A DNA stretch of 44,845 bases from Gemmataceae bacterium (GTDB taxonomy: Bacteria; Planctomycetota; Planctomycetia; Gemmatales; Gemmataceae): positions 1,080 to 45,924 of the forward strand of contig PLDW01000231.1 of NCBI GenBank assembly GCA_003136315.1, read 5' to 3'. Made by a program: the position numbers and the translations under genes. Each line of letters begins with the position of its first letter. Position 1 is the first letter of the stretch. Positions 17,290 through 25,320 of this stretch are shown one piece after another. The notes beneath the pieces are model-generated. The model saw only the letters and a list, made by a program, of their open reading frames with translations. It ran no database searches and had not been told where the DNA came from.

Positions 17290-17679
17290 CGCGACTCGGG
17301 GCCGCTAAACCCTGGTTGCGATAGCCCGCGGCGGCTGTGCCGATGGGGCCACTGACGATCCCATTTAAGCACTTCTGTACGCGGCAGTCAATCCTTCCTG
17401 CTCTTGATGTCGCTTGGTGGCGGGCAGCGTGGCGCTGTTTCCGTCGTCGTGGAAGCTCGCACAAGGCGCGAGCTTCCACGTCATCATGCGGTCATCCCGT
17501 GCCATTCCCTGAACCGGCCGTTGGCCGGTCTGTGGCTTCGCTGCGCAGTGGGAACGCCCAGGTGCGGTGTCCGAGCGTCTGGCCAGCCTTGATGGCGGGC
17601 CAGTTCGACCATCCGGTGCGCCATTCGAGGCATACCGCACCGGAACCCAAGTGCCTCAACCTATGATCAAGGGGTCGAA
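17290..17679. other. Gene-free stretch with a second hairpin
   Basis: About 390 bases with no convincing coding frame. It contains a perfect 13-bp hairpin, CGTGGAAGCTCGC (17448-17460) with its complement at 17468-17480, loop 7. The stretch presumably carries the promoter of the membrane-protein cluster that starts at 17680. Confidence 0.45.
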
Positions 17680-18090
17680 ATGAAGAAGGCGCATGTGTTC
17701 GGTGCAGTGACCTTCGCCCTGCTGATGTCTGTGTCGGTCGCCACTGCAAGTGGTGGCCAGGTGGCCGCCCAGGAGGAGCGGAGCCGCCCGCTCACCCTGG
17801 GGACCCGCGACACCCAGGATCAGGTCGTAGCACCAGCGGTGTGGCAGGTTGACCGCCACATCCAATACCAGCCGCCCAGGACGGACCAACAGTCGGTCGG
17901 CAACACGTTCACCCGACGCCTGGTCGAAGGTGGGGCGGCCTTCGTGGGGGGGGGGCTGGGGACTGTGTTCGGATTTCTGATCGGTGGTCCACCTGGCGCG
18001 GCCCTAGGCGGTATTACCGGCACCGCTGCTGCACTCACGATCGTCGATCACCTGCTCCCCCCGTCCTATCCGAGGGCGCAGAAGCCGTGA
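17680..18090 (+). CDS. Secreted or membrane-associated glycine-zipper protein
   Basis: A 136-residue product with a clear signal peptide (MKKAHVFGAVTFALLMSVSVATAS). Near residues 80-120 is a Gly-rich hydrophobic segment of glycine-zipper type (GGGLGTVFGFLIGGPPGAALGGITG) that could insert in a membrane. The ATG is preceded by AAGGGG. It is the first of eight same-strand genes up to 24426 that are centred on the coupling protein, so a role in an envelope-spanning transfer apparatus is plausible but not shown. Confidence 0.75.
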   Translation: MKKAHVFGAVTFALLMSVSVATASGGQVAAQEERSRPLTLGTRDTQDQVVAPAVWQVDRHIQYQPPRTDQQSVGNTFTRRLVEGGAAFVGGGLGTVFGFLIGGPPGAALGGITGTAAALTIVDHLLPPSYPRAQKP

Positions 18091-18277
18091 TTGCGTCTGG
18101 AATCGTAGTCCTGAAACGGTCCCGCTTTCTCCTTGCTCTGCTTGTGAATTCCCATGAGCGATGTGCCTTCGTCCTATGGCGGGACCGGTAAAATCTCCGG
18201 GCGAAAGGATCGATTCGGGGATCGTCGCTGCCCTCGAAGTGCCCGCCGAAGGTGTCACTCGCACGTCTGATATGCCC

Positions 18278-18309
18278 GTGGTCCAGCCGCAGTTGGGCGG
18301 TTGGACCAC
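18278..18309. other. Hairpin in the gap before the next cluster gene
   Basis: Arms GTGGTCCA and TGGACCAC (8 bp) with a further 4-bp CCGC/GCGG pairing inside and a 6-base loop. It lies in the 278-base gap between two cluster genes and could attenuate or stabilise the message. The rest of the gap (18091-18368) shows no good gene. Confidence 0.5.
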
Positions 18310-18368
18310 ACGCTTGGGGTGGTCGCTTCATGCTCCACCCTGGCTTCTCTTCTCACCATGAGGGACTC

Positions 18369-18764
18369 ATGTTCAATATCGCGATTATCGTTTTCGGGGT
18401 CACCTTGGGGGTATTGATTCCCGGGGCCACACAAGCCACCGCCGCAACTCCCATGTGCCGGTACCAGGGTAACCAGATCGTCCAAACCGCCGAGGTCGAT
18501 CCGCCAAATCGGCTCGATCACCTACTGAGACTCGATGGGAACACGGGGGGAAACTTACTGTTTGATCTGCTCGTCCCAAACACACGTGACAGCGCGGGCA
18601 GCGTGTTCGGTGCGTTCGTCCGTGGTGGGATCGACTTCTTGTTGGCAGGTCCTACCGGGATAGCGGAGGGTATCCTCAAAGTCGCCGCACTCGTCGAATC
18701 GCTGTTCCGATTCCTGTCTCATCCCTGTGCCCCGCCCGGCCAACCGACCCTCAAGAAAAACTGA
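18369..18764 (+). CDS. Small secreted protein of the membrane cluster
   Basis: A 131-residue product. It begins MFNIAIIVFGVTLGVLIPGA, a signal peptide ending at about ATQATA, and then has two cysteines (C near 29 and C near 121) and a Gly/Ala-rich hydrophobic stretch (AFVRGGIDFLLAGPTGIAEGI). ATG 18369 is preceded by GAGGGA, so the longer open frame from 18252 is not used. Function is unknown. Topology resembles that of the preceding gene, so both may be subunits of one envelope structure. Confidence 0.72.
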   Translation: MFNIAIIVFGVTLGVLIPGATQATAATPMCRYQGNQIVQTAEVDPPNRLDHLLRLDGNTGGNLLFDLLVPNTRDSAGSVFGAFVRGGIDFLLAGPTGIAEGILKVAALVESLFRFLSHPCAPPGQPTLKKN

Positions 18765-18854
18765 CCATCAAGCCTTTCGGCCGTCCGATGGGCAGTCACC
18801 GGGTCGGCGATGGCGCTGATCCGGTGGCTGCATTCCTTCCTTCAACTGACTTTC

Positions 18855-19259
18855 ATGAATGATCAACGACCTTCACTCAGTGGGGCCAACGATCCCTCCA
18901 GTCGGAAAGACCCGGTGGGCGACCGCCGCCGTCCTGTTGACCCACCACGGGCCGTATCCCTTCGCACGAAGCGAAATCTGCTGGTGACGGTTAACTGGGA
19001 AGGGCAGGAAGTGGACCTGTCCGCAGTCATCAGTGGCCTTGAGCAGTTCCGTCTCGCCGCCCGGGCCGCTCGCCGTAACGGGCTCGACCTTCAGCAGTTC
19101 CTTGTCTTCATGCAAGCCCGATCCGAGGCCGACCGGCTGGCCCGTGAAGCACAGGTCGCGAAAGCGGCGTGCGACCAACTACTGAAAAAGCGGGGTGCCA
19201 GTCCTGCCGGCAGTTTGCCGAGCCCTTTCAACCAGGAGGTTCAACGTGATGCGGGGTAA
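18855..19259 (+). CDS. Small charged protein of unknown function
   Basis: A product of about 134 residues, basic in the N-terminal half and predicted helical/coiled in the C-terminal half (LSAVISGLEQFRLAARAARRNGLDLQQFLVFMQARSEADRLAREAQ-type sequence). It has no membrane helix. The start is uncertain: ATG 18855 or ATG 18810, neither with a good ribosome site. It could be a cytoplasmic partner of the coupling protein, but this is only positional inference. Confidence 0.6.
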   Translation: MNDQRPSLSGANDPSSRKDPVGDRRRPVDPPRAVSLRTKRNLLVTVNWEGQEVDLSAVISGLEQFRLAARAARRNGLDLQQFLVFMQARSEADRLAREAQVAKAACDQLLKKRGASPAGSLPSPFNQEVQRDAG

Positions 19260-19389
19260 GCCGGTGCAACTCGCCGTGGCTCGCGCTGTCGGGCGGTAAC
19301 TCATATCGTCAACGACCATCCCGTGCCCGCCAGAGCGCGGGGTGGCTCCTCCCTCTCAATGCACTGCGAAATCACCCAAAGAGGCTGTC

Positions 19390-20067
19390 ATGTCCGCACC
19401 ACCCAGTCCGGGAATGTTTTACCAACCGCCACCTGACCACCCGTCCCCGCTCCGACGTAGTGGCCGTGGACGGGTCCTGTTCTTGGCCTTGTGTCTCGCC
19501 GGCTTCGTTGCCTGGCGGTCCGGGGTTCTCAACTCCGCACTGCCATTGGCACAAAACCCTACGTCTTGGTCGGCGGGAACGTGGTACGAGGTGACCGGCC
19601 AGCCGACTCCACGGCTGGAACTCCACCTGGGATTCCGGGGAGTGTCCGGCCAACTTGTCGTTACGCACCCCGCTGGTGGGTATCACATTGGGCTGCCCGT
19701 AGTCGATCCGCACGAGGATGGCACCAGCCTGTTGTTCACCATCGGTCACCACTCTCCGCCGGGACAGTTCCCGCCATCGTGGTCGCAGTACCTGCTGGTC
19801 AGCACTGGCCCGAACACCGCGACGCTCTACCGCCTCAGGCCGCTTCCGTTCGGCACAGTCCCGCCCGGTGCGGTCGTGTTTCCCGACCGCCCGGACCAAT
19901 TCCACGAGACAGTGGCCCAGCTCGTCAATCACCTGCCGTCACCCATGATGCTACCTCCTCCATCCCCGCCCAGGCCGACGGAGGGGTCGCCACCCCCCGA
20001 ACCTGACCGGAATCGACAATCACCGGCCCGATTCGCCGGTGTGGATGCCAAAGCGGAAACACCATGA
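19390..20067 (+). CDS. Single-pass membrane protein with proline-rich tail
   Basis: A 225-residue product. It starts at ATG 19390 after AGAGG. A proline-rich cytoplasmic tip is followed by one membrane helix (VLFLALCLAGFVAWRSGVL), then a beta-rich domain with WSAGTWYEV and HLGFRGVSGQLVVTHPAGGYHIG, and a C-terminal proline-rich tail (about 40 residues). The bitopic design with an outer beta domain recalls VirB8/VirB10-like scaffold proteins, but no motif supports a specific match. Confidence 0.68.
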   Translation: MSAPPSPGMFYQPPPDHPSPLRRSGRGRVLFLALCLAGFVAWRSGVLNSALPLAQNPTSWSAGTWYEVTGQPTPRLELHLGFRGVSGQLVVTHPAGGYHIGLPVVDPHEDGTSLLFTIGHHSPPGQFPPSWSQYLLVSTGPNTATLYRLRPLPFGTVPPGAVVFPDRPDQFHETVAQLVNHLPSPMMLPPPSPPRPTEGSPPPEPDRNRQSPARFAGVDAKAETP

Positions 20068-20157
20068 TCGAACCCGAAAACCGCCGCACAGCAGCGAGAA
20101 CGCGACGCGTCCAACCGTGCCGCGGGTCAGTCATGCTCATTACCTGGAGGTCGGTAA

Positions 20158-21933
20158 GTGCGTTACTTCTTTCGCCTGCTGGCTCGGGGTGTTCGACTGG
20201 TCTTGATCTCGATCTGTCTGGTCGGGGCGGTCGTCGGCTTACAGGCCGCCGTCGCGATGCCTGCCTTGGGCCTGCTCGTCCTGGCAGTGGTCGTCTGGCG
20301 TGTACTCCGACGGCCGCTGCCGCTCACGGGAGCATTTGGCTATGCCCGATTTGCCGAGTTTCTTGATCTGGTCGTGGCGGGCACCGTGTTGACGCGCTAC
20401 GGGGTCCTCGTCGGTCGGGCAGGGGGGGCCAGACTACCCTCGCTCGCTACCCGCCTCCGATTGCTGTTCACCTGGCCGTGGGCGTGGTCCCAGGAGGTGT
20501 GCTTTCTCGCGGTCGCTCCCTCGCGTGGTCTCCGGCGTGCGTTTGTTCGCCTTCCCGATTTCGTGCATGGCGTGGTGGTCGCTCCCCCGGGTCGCGGGAA
20601 GTCCCGGTGTGTTGCGATCCCGGTTCTGCTCGATTACCGAGGGTCGGTGTTTGTGCTCGACATCAAGGGCGAACTATTCAGGATTTGCGCCGGGCACCGG
20701 TATCGGCGCTTCGGCCGGCCGGTGTATGTGATCGATCCGTTCGGGATGACCGGTTATCCCAGCGTCTCTGTGAACCCGCTGGACTGGATCGACAGGGACT
20801 CCCCGACTGCGTTGGATCACTGTCGGATTTTGGCAGCGGCGATGGTCGTTATCACAGCCCACGAGCAGCACTCTCATTGGCCCGAATCCGCACGAGTGTT
20901 CATCACGGCTGCCATTGCCGTTGTGGCTGCTCACGCCCCGTCGCACGAGCGCAATTTGCAAAGCGCCAGAGAAATTTTGACTGATCCAAAGCGGTTCGCT
21001 GCAGCAATCAAGATCATGCAAGGCTCCGATGCGTTCGGCGGGATGCTCCGCCGCCTTGGTCACCGCCTCACCCAGTACATCGATCGGGAACTCGGTTCGA
21101 CCCTGACAACGACCAATCGATTTATGGACTATCTGGACAGCGTTTCGATCGCTGCCGTGACAAGCCAAAGTACGTTCCGATTTGAGGATGTCATCGCCGG
21201 GCGGGCCGACCTGTTCGTCGTGGTTCCCCCGGAACAGTTGGTCCCCCAAGCGAATTTTCTCCGGCTGCTGACGACCGGTATGTACCTGGCCCAGACCCGA
21301 TACGGGACCGAGCAGACCCCGGTGCTGTACGTTCTCGACGAGATTGGCAATCTGGGCGGAAGCCTCGAATCGCTGGAGCACGCGTTGACCATCGGCCGCT
21401 CGTTTGGCGTCCGCCTGCTGCTGTTTTTCCAGTCGCTTGGCCAGATCCGGACGGCCTTCCCAGAGAAGGAAGGCATCGTTCTGAGTTGCTTGGATACGCA
21501 CGTGTATTTCGGTCTCAATGATCACGAAACTGCCGCTTTTGTCTCCTCGCGTTTAGGAAACGCCACTGTCCACACGGTGAACAGCCAGAGCAACGGGGGG
21601 CGGTCATACTCCTATCCGCGCGGAGGCGGGCAGGGCGGGGGGTCGAGCAGCTATTCGACCGGCTGGTCGTCCGGAGCCTCGGAGACGGGCCGATCGCTCT
21701 TATTTGCCGATGAGATCGCCCGCCTCCCAGACGGGACTGCCATCCTGTTCCACCGGAACCACCTGCCCGCTCTTATCGAACTCGCGCCGCACGACCAGGC
21801 CCCGGAACTTTGGGGGAATGGTGGCGAGGTGGGTGGGGCTCGCTGGGTTGCGGCAAAGCTCCTCCAGGTAATCGTTGCAGCCGCCTTGCTGATGCTGGTG
21901 GTGTTCGCTGGTCGAGAGTCGCCGGGACGTTGA
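20158..21933 (+). CDS. virD4: VirD4/TraG-type type IV coupling protein
   Basis: A 591-residue ATPase. Two membrane helices lie in the first ~50 residues (VLISICLVGAVVGLQAAVAM, LGLLVLAVVVWRV). Walker A is VVAPPGRGKS (141-149), followed by VFVLDIKGELF and the FGMTGYPSVSVNPLDW stretch typical of TraG/VirD4. Walker B is VLYVLDEIGNLG near 394. An unusual feature is a Ser/Gly-rich insertion (about residues 475-510) and an extra hydrophobic helix at the C-terminus (LLQVIVAAALLMLVVFAG). It starts with GTG 20158 after GGAGG. It should couple the relaxosome to a mating channel. Confidence 0.92.
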   Translation: MRYFFRLLARGVRLVLISICLVGAVVGLQAAVAMPALGLLVLAVVVWRVLRRPLPLTGAFGYARFAEFLDLVVAGTVLTRYGVLVGRAGGARLPSLATRLRLLFTWPWAWSQEVCFLAVAPSRGLRRAFVRLPDFVHGVVVAPPGRGKSRCVAIPVLLDYRGSVFVLDIKGELFRICAGHRYRRFGRPVYVIDPFGMTGYPSVSVNPLDWIDRDSPTALDHCRILAAAMVVITAHEQHSHWPESARVFITAAIAVVAAHAPSHERNLQSAREILTDPKRFAAAIKIMQGSDAFGGMLRRLGHRLTQYIDRELGSTLTTTNRFMDYLDSVSIAAVTSQSTFRFEDVIAGRADLFVVVPPEQLVPQANFLRLLTTGMYLAQTRYGTEQTPVLYVLDEIGNLGGSLESLEHALTIGRSFGVRLLLFFQSLGQIRTAFPEKEGIVLSCLDTHVYFGLNDHETAAFVSSRLGNATVHTVNSQSNGGRSYSYPRGGGQGGGSSSYSTGWSSGASETGRSLLFADEIARLPDGTAILFHRNHLPALIELAPHDQAPELWGNGGEVGGARWVAAKLLQVIVAAALLMLVVFAGRESPGR

Positions 21934-21966
21934 TCGGTGCCGTTTTTTCACCCGAGGGTTTTACCC

Positions 21967-23184
21967 ATGCCGTCCTCTGACCGCCTTACGTTAACCAGTC
22001 GTATTGTCCTGATGCTGGGTATTCTAGCAGGTCTGACGGGAATGATCGCGATCAAAGCGATGACCCGACAGCCACTCCCTCTACCTGACCGCCCGCTGGC
22101 CGATCTACCTGATCGTCCGCTGGCCGAACCGGTTCCTTTGCCACCCCCACCAGCCCCGGTGTTGCCCCCTCCGATCGACAAACAAGCCGTCCGTGCGCGG
22201 GCGATGTCTGCCGCGATTGCACGCTGCAATCAGGCTGATGGGGAGTTTGCTGGCGCGGCCAATCGGCTTGCCGACATCCAGCTGGGAGCCATCGATACGT
22301 TCTTCGCGGAACGTCAGCCTGGCACCCGCATGTTTGCCGAACGACTGCTGTCCCTCCGCGGCAAGTGGGTCTTCATTCGCGGGCAGGTGTCGAAGGCCGC
22401 GGAGGACGAACACTACCGATTCATCCGGGCCGAGTTTGAAAAGTACGTGTTTACCGCGGCAGACTTGCGCGAGGTCGTGGCCCGAGCGGTTTCGGGGTAC
22501 GTGGCCGAGCTTCAGGGGCTGGAGAACCAACTGCTCATCCAGCTTCGTGTTGACCTGAGCCAGTCCGACCTGGCTGCGGCCGAGGTCATCCCGGCCATCG
22601 GGTCTCAAGACCGATTCGATGCGGAATATCATCGGGTCGCCGCGCTGGTCACCCCGCTCGTCGCCGAAGACCTGAAAGCGGACGTGGCCCGCGAACTGGC
22701 ATCGTTCATCGCAGGGGACATTGCCGCCCGGGTTGCCATCAAGGTTCTCACCGCCGTCGCCGCCAAGATTGGGGCCTCGGCGGGCATTCTGTCGGCCGGC
22801 GCGGCGTCTTCCTGGGCCACGTTCGGCGTTGGGATCGTCGCCGCGATCGTCGCCGACCTGGTGCTGGACAAGCTCCTGAAGGGGGCCGGGCACGACCCTG
22901 TCGGGGCGGTAGCGGAGCGAGTGAACGCCACCCTGGCCGGCATACGGGACAGCATCAAGGATGGGCTGGCCGAGGCGAAAGCCGACTGGGTGGAACTGAG
23001 CGGGTTGGCGACAGGCGACCCGGATCCAGAGGTCCGCCTCGCAGCCGCAACCGCGGCCGATTCGATCACGCGGAGCGGGAACCTCGGCCTGCGGAGGGAA
23101 CTGCTCCAACTCCACGAACGCCGTGCCGCCGTTCGCCGTGAGGCAGTCAAGCGGCTCATTCTCACCGAGGAGGACAATCCGTGA
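21967..23184 (+). CDS. Large membrane protein of the transfer cluster, unknown family
   Basis: A 405-residue product starting at ATG 21967 after GAGGG. One N-terminal membrane helix (IVLMLGILAGLTGMIAIKA) is followed by a proline-rich linker containing a repeated PLPDRPLADLPDRPLAEP-like unit, a long helical region, and a Gly/Ala hydrophobic segment near 270-300 (GASAGILSAGAASSWATFGVGIV) that may form a hairpin in the membrane. The overall arrangement suggests an envelope scaffold. One palindrome of the parS-like family is inside the gene (22215-22231). The stop overlaps the next GTG start. Confidence 0.75.
   Translation: MPSSDRLTLTSRIVLMLGILAGLTGMIAIKAMTRQPLPLPDRPLADLPDRPLAEPVPLPPPPAPVLPPPIDKQAVRARAMSAAIARCNQADGEFAGAANRLADIQLGAIDTFFAERQPGTRMFAERLLSLRGKWVFIRGQVSKAAEDEHYRFIRAEFEKYVFTAADLREVVARAVSGYVAELQGLENQLLIQLRVDLSQSDLAAAEVIPAIGSQDRFDAEYHRVAALVTPLVAEDLKADVARELASFIAGDIAARVAIKVLTAVAAKIGASAGILSAGAASSWATFGVGIVAAIVADLVLDKLLKGAGHDPVGAVAERVNATLAGIRDSIKDGLAEAKADWVELSGLATGDPDPEVRLAAATAADSITRSGNLGLRRELLQLHERRAAVRREAVKRLILTEEDNP
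22215..22231. promoter_or_regulatory. parS-like palindrome copy 4 (inside a membrane-protein gene)
   Basis: GATTGCACGCTGCAATC again, identical to copies 2 and 3. It encodes IARCN in the reading frame. It lies 12 kb from the par operon. Confidence 0.6.
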
Positions 23185-23354
23185 ATCGCAAAACGCGCAT
23201 CTTGGCCGTCGTCCTATTGGCTGTCACGGTCGGGTGTGGCAAGTCACCCGATCCACCGCCAGCACAGTACCAGCACTCCCTGAAAGCACCCAGTCGGGAC
23301 GGGCGCATTCAGGCTGTCCGGGAACGGCAGCAGAAATACGGGGTGCAGCCATGA
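23181..23354 (+). CDS. Small lipoprotein
   Basis: A 57-residue product: MNRKTRILAVVLLAVTVGC forms a lipoprotein signal peptide with cysteine 19 as the likely lipidated residue (the -3 position is Thr, which is atypical), then a short polar, proline-containing tail. It begins with GTG at 23181, overlapping the stop of the previous gene and eight bases after GGAGG. Its stop lies inside the ATGA start of the next gene. Small lipoproteins of this size (VirB7-like) are common in transfer loci, where they stabilise outer-membrane subunits; this role is inference from size and context. Confidence 0.75.
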   Translation: MNRKTRILAVVLLAVTVGCGKSPDPPPAQYQHSLKAPSRDGRIQAVRERQQKYGVQP

Positions 23355-24253
23355 ACACCCGGTCGATTGTGTTCTTGGCGGTCACGATCCTGTGCCTCTT
23401 CGCTGCGACCCCCGCGTGGGCCGGTTCCAAATCGAAAGCAGCGCAGGAGGCTGCGGAATACCTGTTCAAACAAGGCAGCAAGGAGGTGGTTGAACACGGC
23501 GTCGAAGCGTTCGCCCGGAAAGTCGAGACCATTGCAATGAAGCATGGGGACGATGTGTTCCGTGCGGTCAAGGCGGTCGGTCCGCAGGCTCTGCCGCTGA
23601 TTGAACGGGCTGGAAGCCACGGTGGACGGGCAGCCAAGATCCTGGCGACGCATGGCGAACACGCAGCCGTTTTGGTAGTCAGCCGACCGAGCGCGATGTC
23701 CCTAGTTGCCAAACATGGGGACGTAGCCGCCCTGGCACTGGTCAAACACCCTGGGATTGCCGAACCACTGGTCGAGAAGGCCGGTGGATCGGCCATTGCC
23801 GCGCTCACCGCCGTTGGTCCCCAGGCCGGCCGCCGGCTGGCCATTCTTGCCGAGGGAGAAACGGCCCACATCGCCACTCACCCGAAAGTGCTGGAGGTGA
23901 TCGCCCGGTTCGGCGATCGGGCGATGGATTTTGTCTGGAAACACAAGGGATCGCTGGTCGTTACCGCTGCCCTGGCTGCCTTCGTCGCCGATCCCGAACC
24001 CTTCATCACCGGGGGAAGGGACATCACCAAGATTGTTGCCGAGAACGCCGTAAAACCGCTTGCCGAGGCCTCCGGCCGGGCAGCTGAAAACGCTGCCGCG
24101 CAGATCGCGCCGGAGGTTGGCAGGAATACGAACTGGACGGTCGTCTTCATCGCCGCTGTGGGCGGTTTGGCGATCGTTGTCGGGCTGCGGATGTGGCTGA
24201 CCCGCCGCCCGGTTATTCCCTTCCAGCCGCTACCGAGGAGTCCGTCATCATGA
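23351..24253 (+). CDS. Secreted, membrane-anchored protein with internal repeats
   Basis: A 300-residue product with a signal peptide (MNTRSIVFLAVTILCLFAATPAWA). Several degenerate ~30-residue repeats centre on GDD/GDVA..LV.KH and VGPQA.. (for example VFRAVKAVGPQALPLIERAG, AIAALTAVGPQAGRRLAILA), a helical solenoid-like pattern. A C-terminal membrane helix (WTVVFIAAVGGLAIVVGLRMW) precedes a short basic tail. ATG 23351 overlaps the lipoprotein stop. The open frame further upstream is not used. Function is unknown. Confidence 0.75.
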   Translation: MNTRSIVFLAVTILCLFAATPAWAGSKSKAAQEAAEYLFKQGSKEVVEHGVEAFARKVETIAMKHGDDVFRAVKAVGPQALPLIERAGSHGGRAAKILATHGEHAAVLVVSRPSAMSLVAKHGDVAALALVKHPGIAEPLVEKAGGSAIAALTAVGPQAGRRLAILAEGETAHIATHPKVLEVIARFGDRAMDFVWKHKGSLVVTAALAAFVADPEPFITGGRDITKIVAENAVKPLAEASGRAAENAAAQIAPEVGRNTNWTVVFIAAVGGLAIVVGLRMWLTRRPVIPFQPLPRSPSS

Positions 24254-24426
24254 ACGACGCGCCAGAGCCGAATACTGACCGCCAGCAACCGAGAAAGCTG
24301 GGTGAGGACGCCATGTCCGACTGGCTCAAACTGGGCCTGGAGGAATTGCAACAGGCGTTCGCCCCAGAACCCCAGCAGGATTTCCTTGGCCGCCCCTTAT
24401 CGGCCAACCGGGGCCTCGGCGGATGA
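24250..24426 (+). CDS. Small soluble protein closing the membrane cluster
   Basis: A 58-residue acidic product whose centre can form an amphipathic helix (MSDWLKLGLEELQQAF). The ATG at 24250 overlaps the stop of the previous gene by four bases, so it is coupled to it. No family is recognised. Confidence 0.62.
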   Translation: MNDAPEPNTDRQQPRKLGEDAMSDWLKLGLEELQQAFAPEPQQDFLGRPLSANRGLGG

Positions 24427-24473
24427 TAGGCGTTTCCGTCTCTGAAACGTCCACGAAAGCCGACTTGGGCGTG

Positions 24474-24596
24474 GTTATCCACAGGGGCCGGAGCGGGCGT
24501 TCCAAATGGCCAGCGCGAAGGCCCTCCTGTGGGTAACTGCATCCCGCGGGGAATGCACCGAGACATCACCTCTTGTGGGAACCGATGGTTCCCACA
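24474..24596. other. Inverted DnaA-box-like pair and perfect hairpin, candidate second origin or oriT
   Basis: GTTATCCACAGG (24474-24485) contains the consensus DnaA box TTATCCACA, and CCTGTGGGTAAC (24526-24537) is its inverted copy with one mismatch, 52 bp away. They are followed by a perfect hairpin, TGTGGGAACC GAT GGTTCCCACA (24574-24596). ACCCACAACC just beyond continues the TGTGGG theme. The segment lies in a 437-base gene-free gap right after the transfer cluster. It may be an origin of transfer, a vegetative or single-strand origin, or a regulatory site. No tandem AT-rich region is seen, which argues against a full second vegetative origin. Confidence 0.45.
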
Positions 24597-24699
24597 CCCT
24601 CCTTCATGACCCACAACCACCGCCTGGCCGGAGCGGCTCAGGACAACCTCTGGCTCAAGAGGGGGGGTAAGACACGCCCCCTCCTTATCGCCTCTGGCA

Positions 24700-24743
24700 C
24701 GCCGTCGCCGTGCCCCCAGCCGATGAGGGGCACGGCGACGGCG
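24700..24743. terminator. Very strong GC hairpin, likely bidirectional terminator
   Basis: Perfect 17-bp arms (24700-24716 and 24727-24743) around a 10-base loop. A second, weaker G/C hairpin lies just upstream (about 24658-24682). Together they separate the transfer cluster from the next transcription unit. Confidence 0.6.
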
Positions 24744-24863
24744 GCCGACGGCGACGGAGGGGGCGAAGGGCAGGTTTTGCCCGCAGGCGGGGCCAGTTTC
24801 CGCTTGCGCCGCGCTGCAAAATCGCCGACAACATGGCCATCGACTTAGGGGAAAGGAGAGACG

Positions 24864-25217
24864 ATGGGAAAGACCTACACCGGTTACCGGCTGCAAGCCC
24901 CTCCCGACGGTTCACTCGGCACCCAGGTCATGGTCCACGAGGAAGGCCACGAGCCCCGGCCAATCGATCTGCGTCTCGACCTCCGTGGTCATAGTCCGAC
25001 GGGCGCGGAGTGGGGGTATGCCGGATCAGGACCGGCCCAGTTGGCCCTGGCCCTCTGTGCCGACGTCTTGGGCGACGACGATCGCGCTCAAGACGTCTAC
25101 CAGAAACTCAAGTTCAAGCTGGTCGGTCGGTTGCCGAAAGACGGCTGGTCGTTGACCGAAGACCAACTCCGCCAGGCGATCGCTGACATCGAGCAGGAGC
25201 GGGACCACGGTCGATAA
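24864..25217 (+). CDS. DUF6166-like small protein
   Basis: A 117-residue product. EWGYAGSGPAQLALALCADVLGDD followed by VYQKLKFKLVGRLPKDGWSLTEDQLRQAI resembles the plasmid- and phage-associated DUF6166 family, as I remember it. ATG 24864 follows AGGAGAG. The role is unknown; the family is widespread on mobile elements. Confidence 0.7.
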   Translation: MGKTYTGYRLQAPPDGSLGTQVMVHEEGHEPRPIDLRLDLRGHSPTGAEWGYAGSGPAQLALALCADVLGDDDRAQDVYQKLKFKLVGRLPKDGWSLTEDQLRQAIADIEQERDHGR

Positions 25218-25320
25218 CCCCGCGGCGTGACGTTGTCTTCCCGTTTGTGGCGGGCACGGAACCGCTTGTCCTGGTCGCCCAGCGCTGGTAGCTTCGCTCC
25301 GCACGACCAGGAGCAAGCCC

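Noticed and set aside
20064-20366. Frame starting inside ATGA at the end of the 19390 gene
   Set aside because: It overlaps the coupling protein by over 200 bases with Arg/Gly-rich nonsense; a four-base overlap alone is weak evidence.
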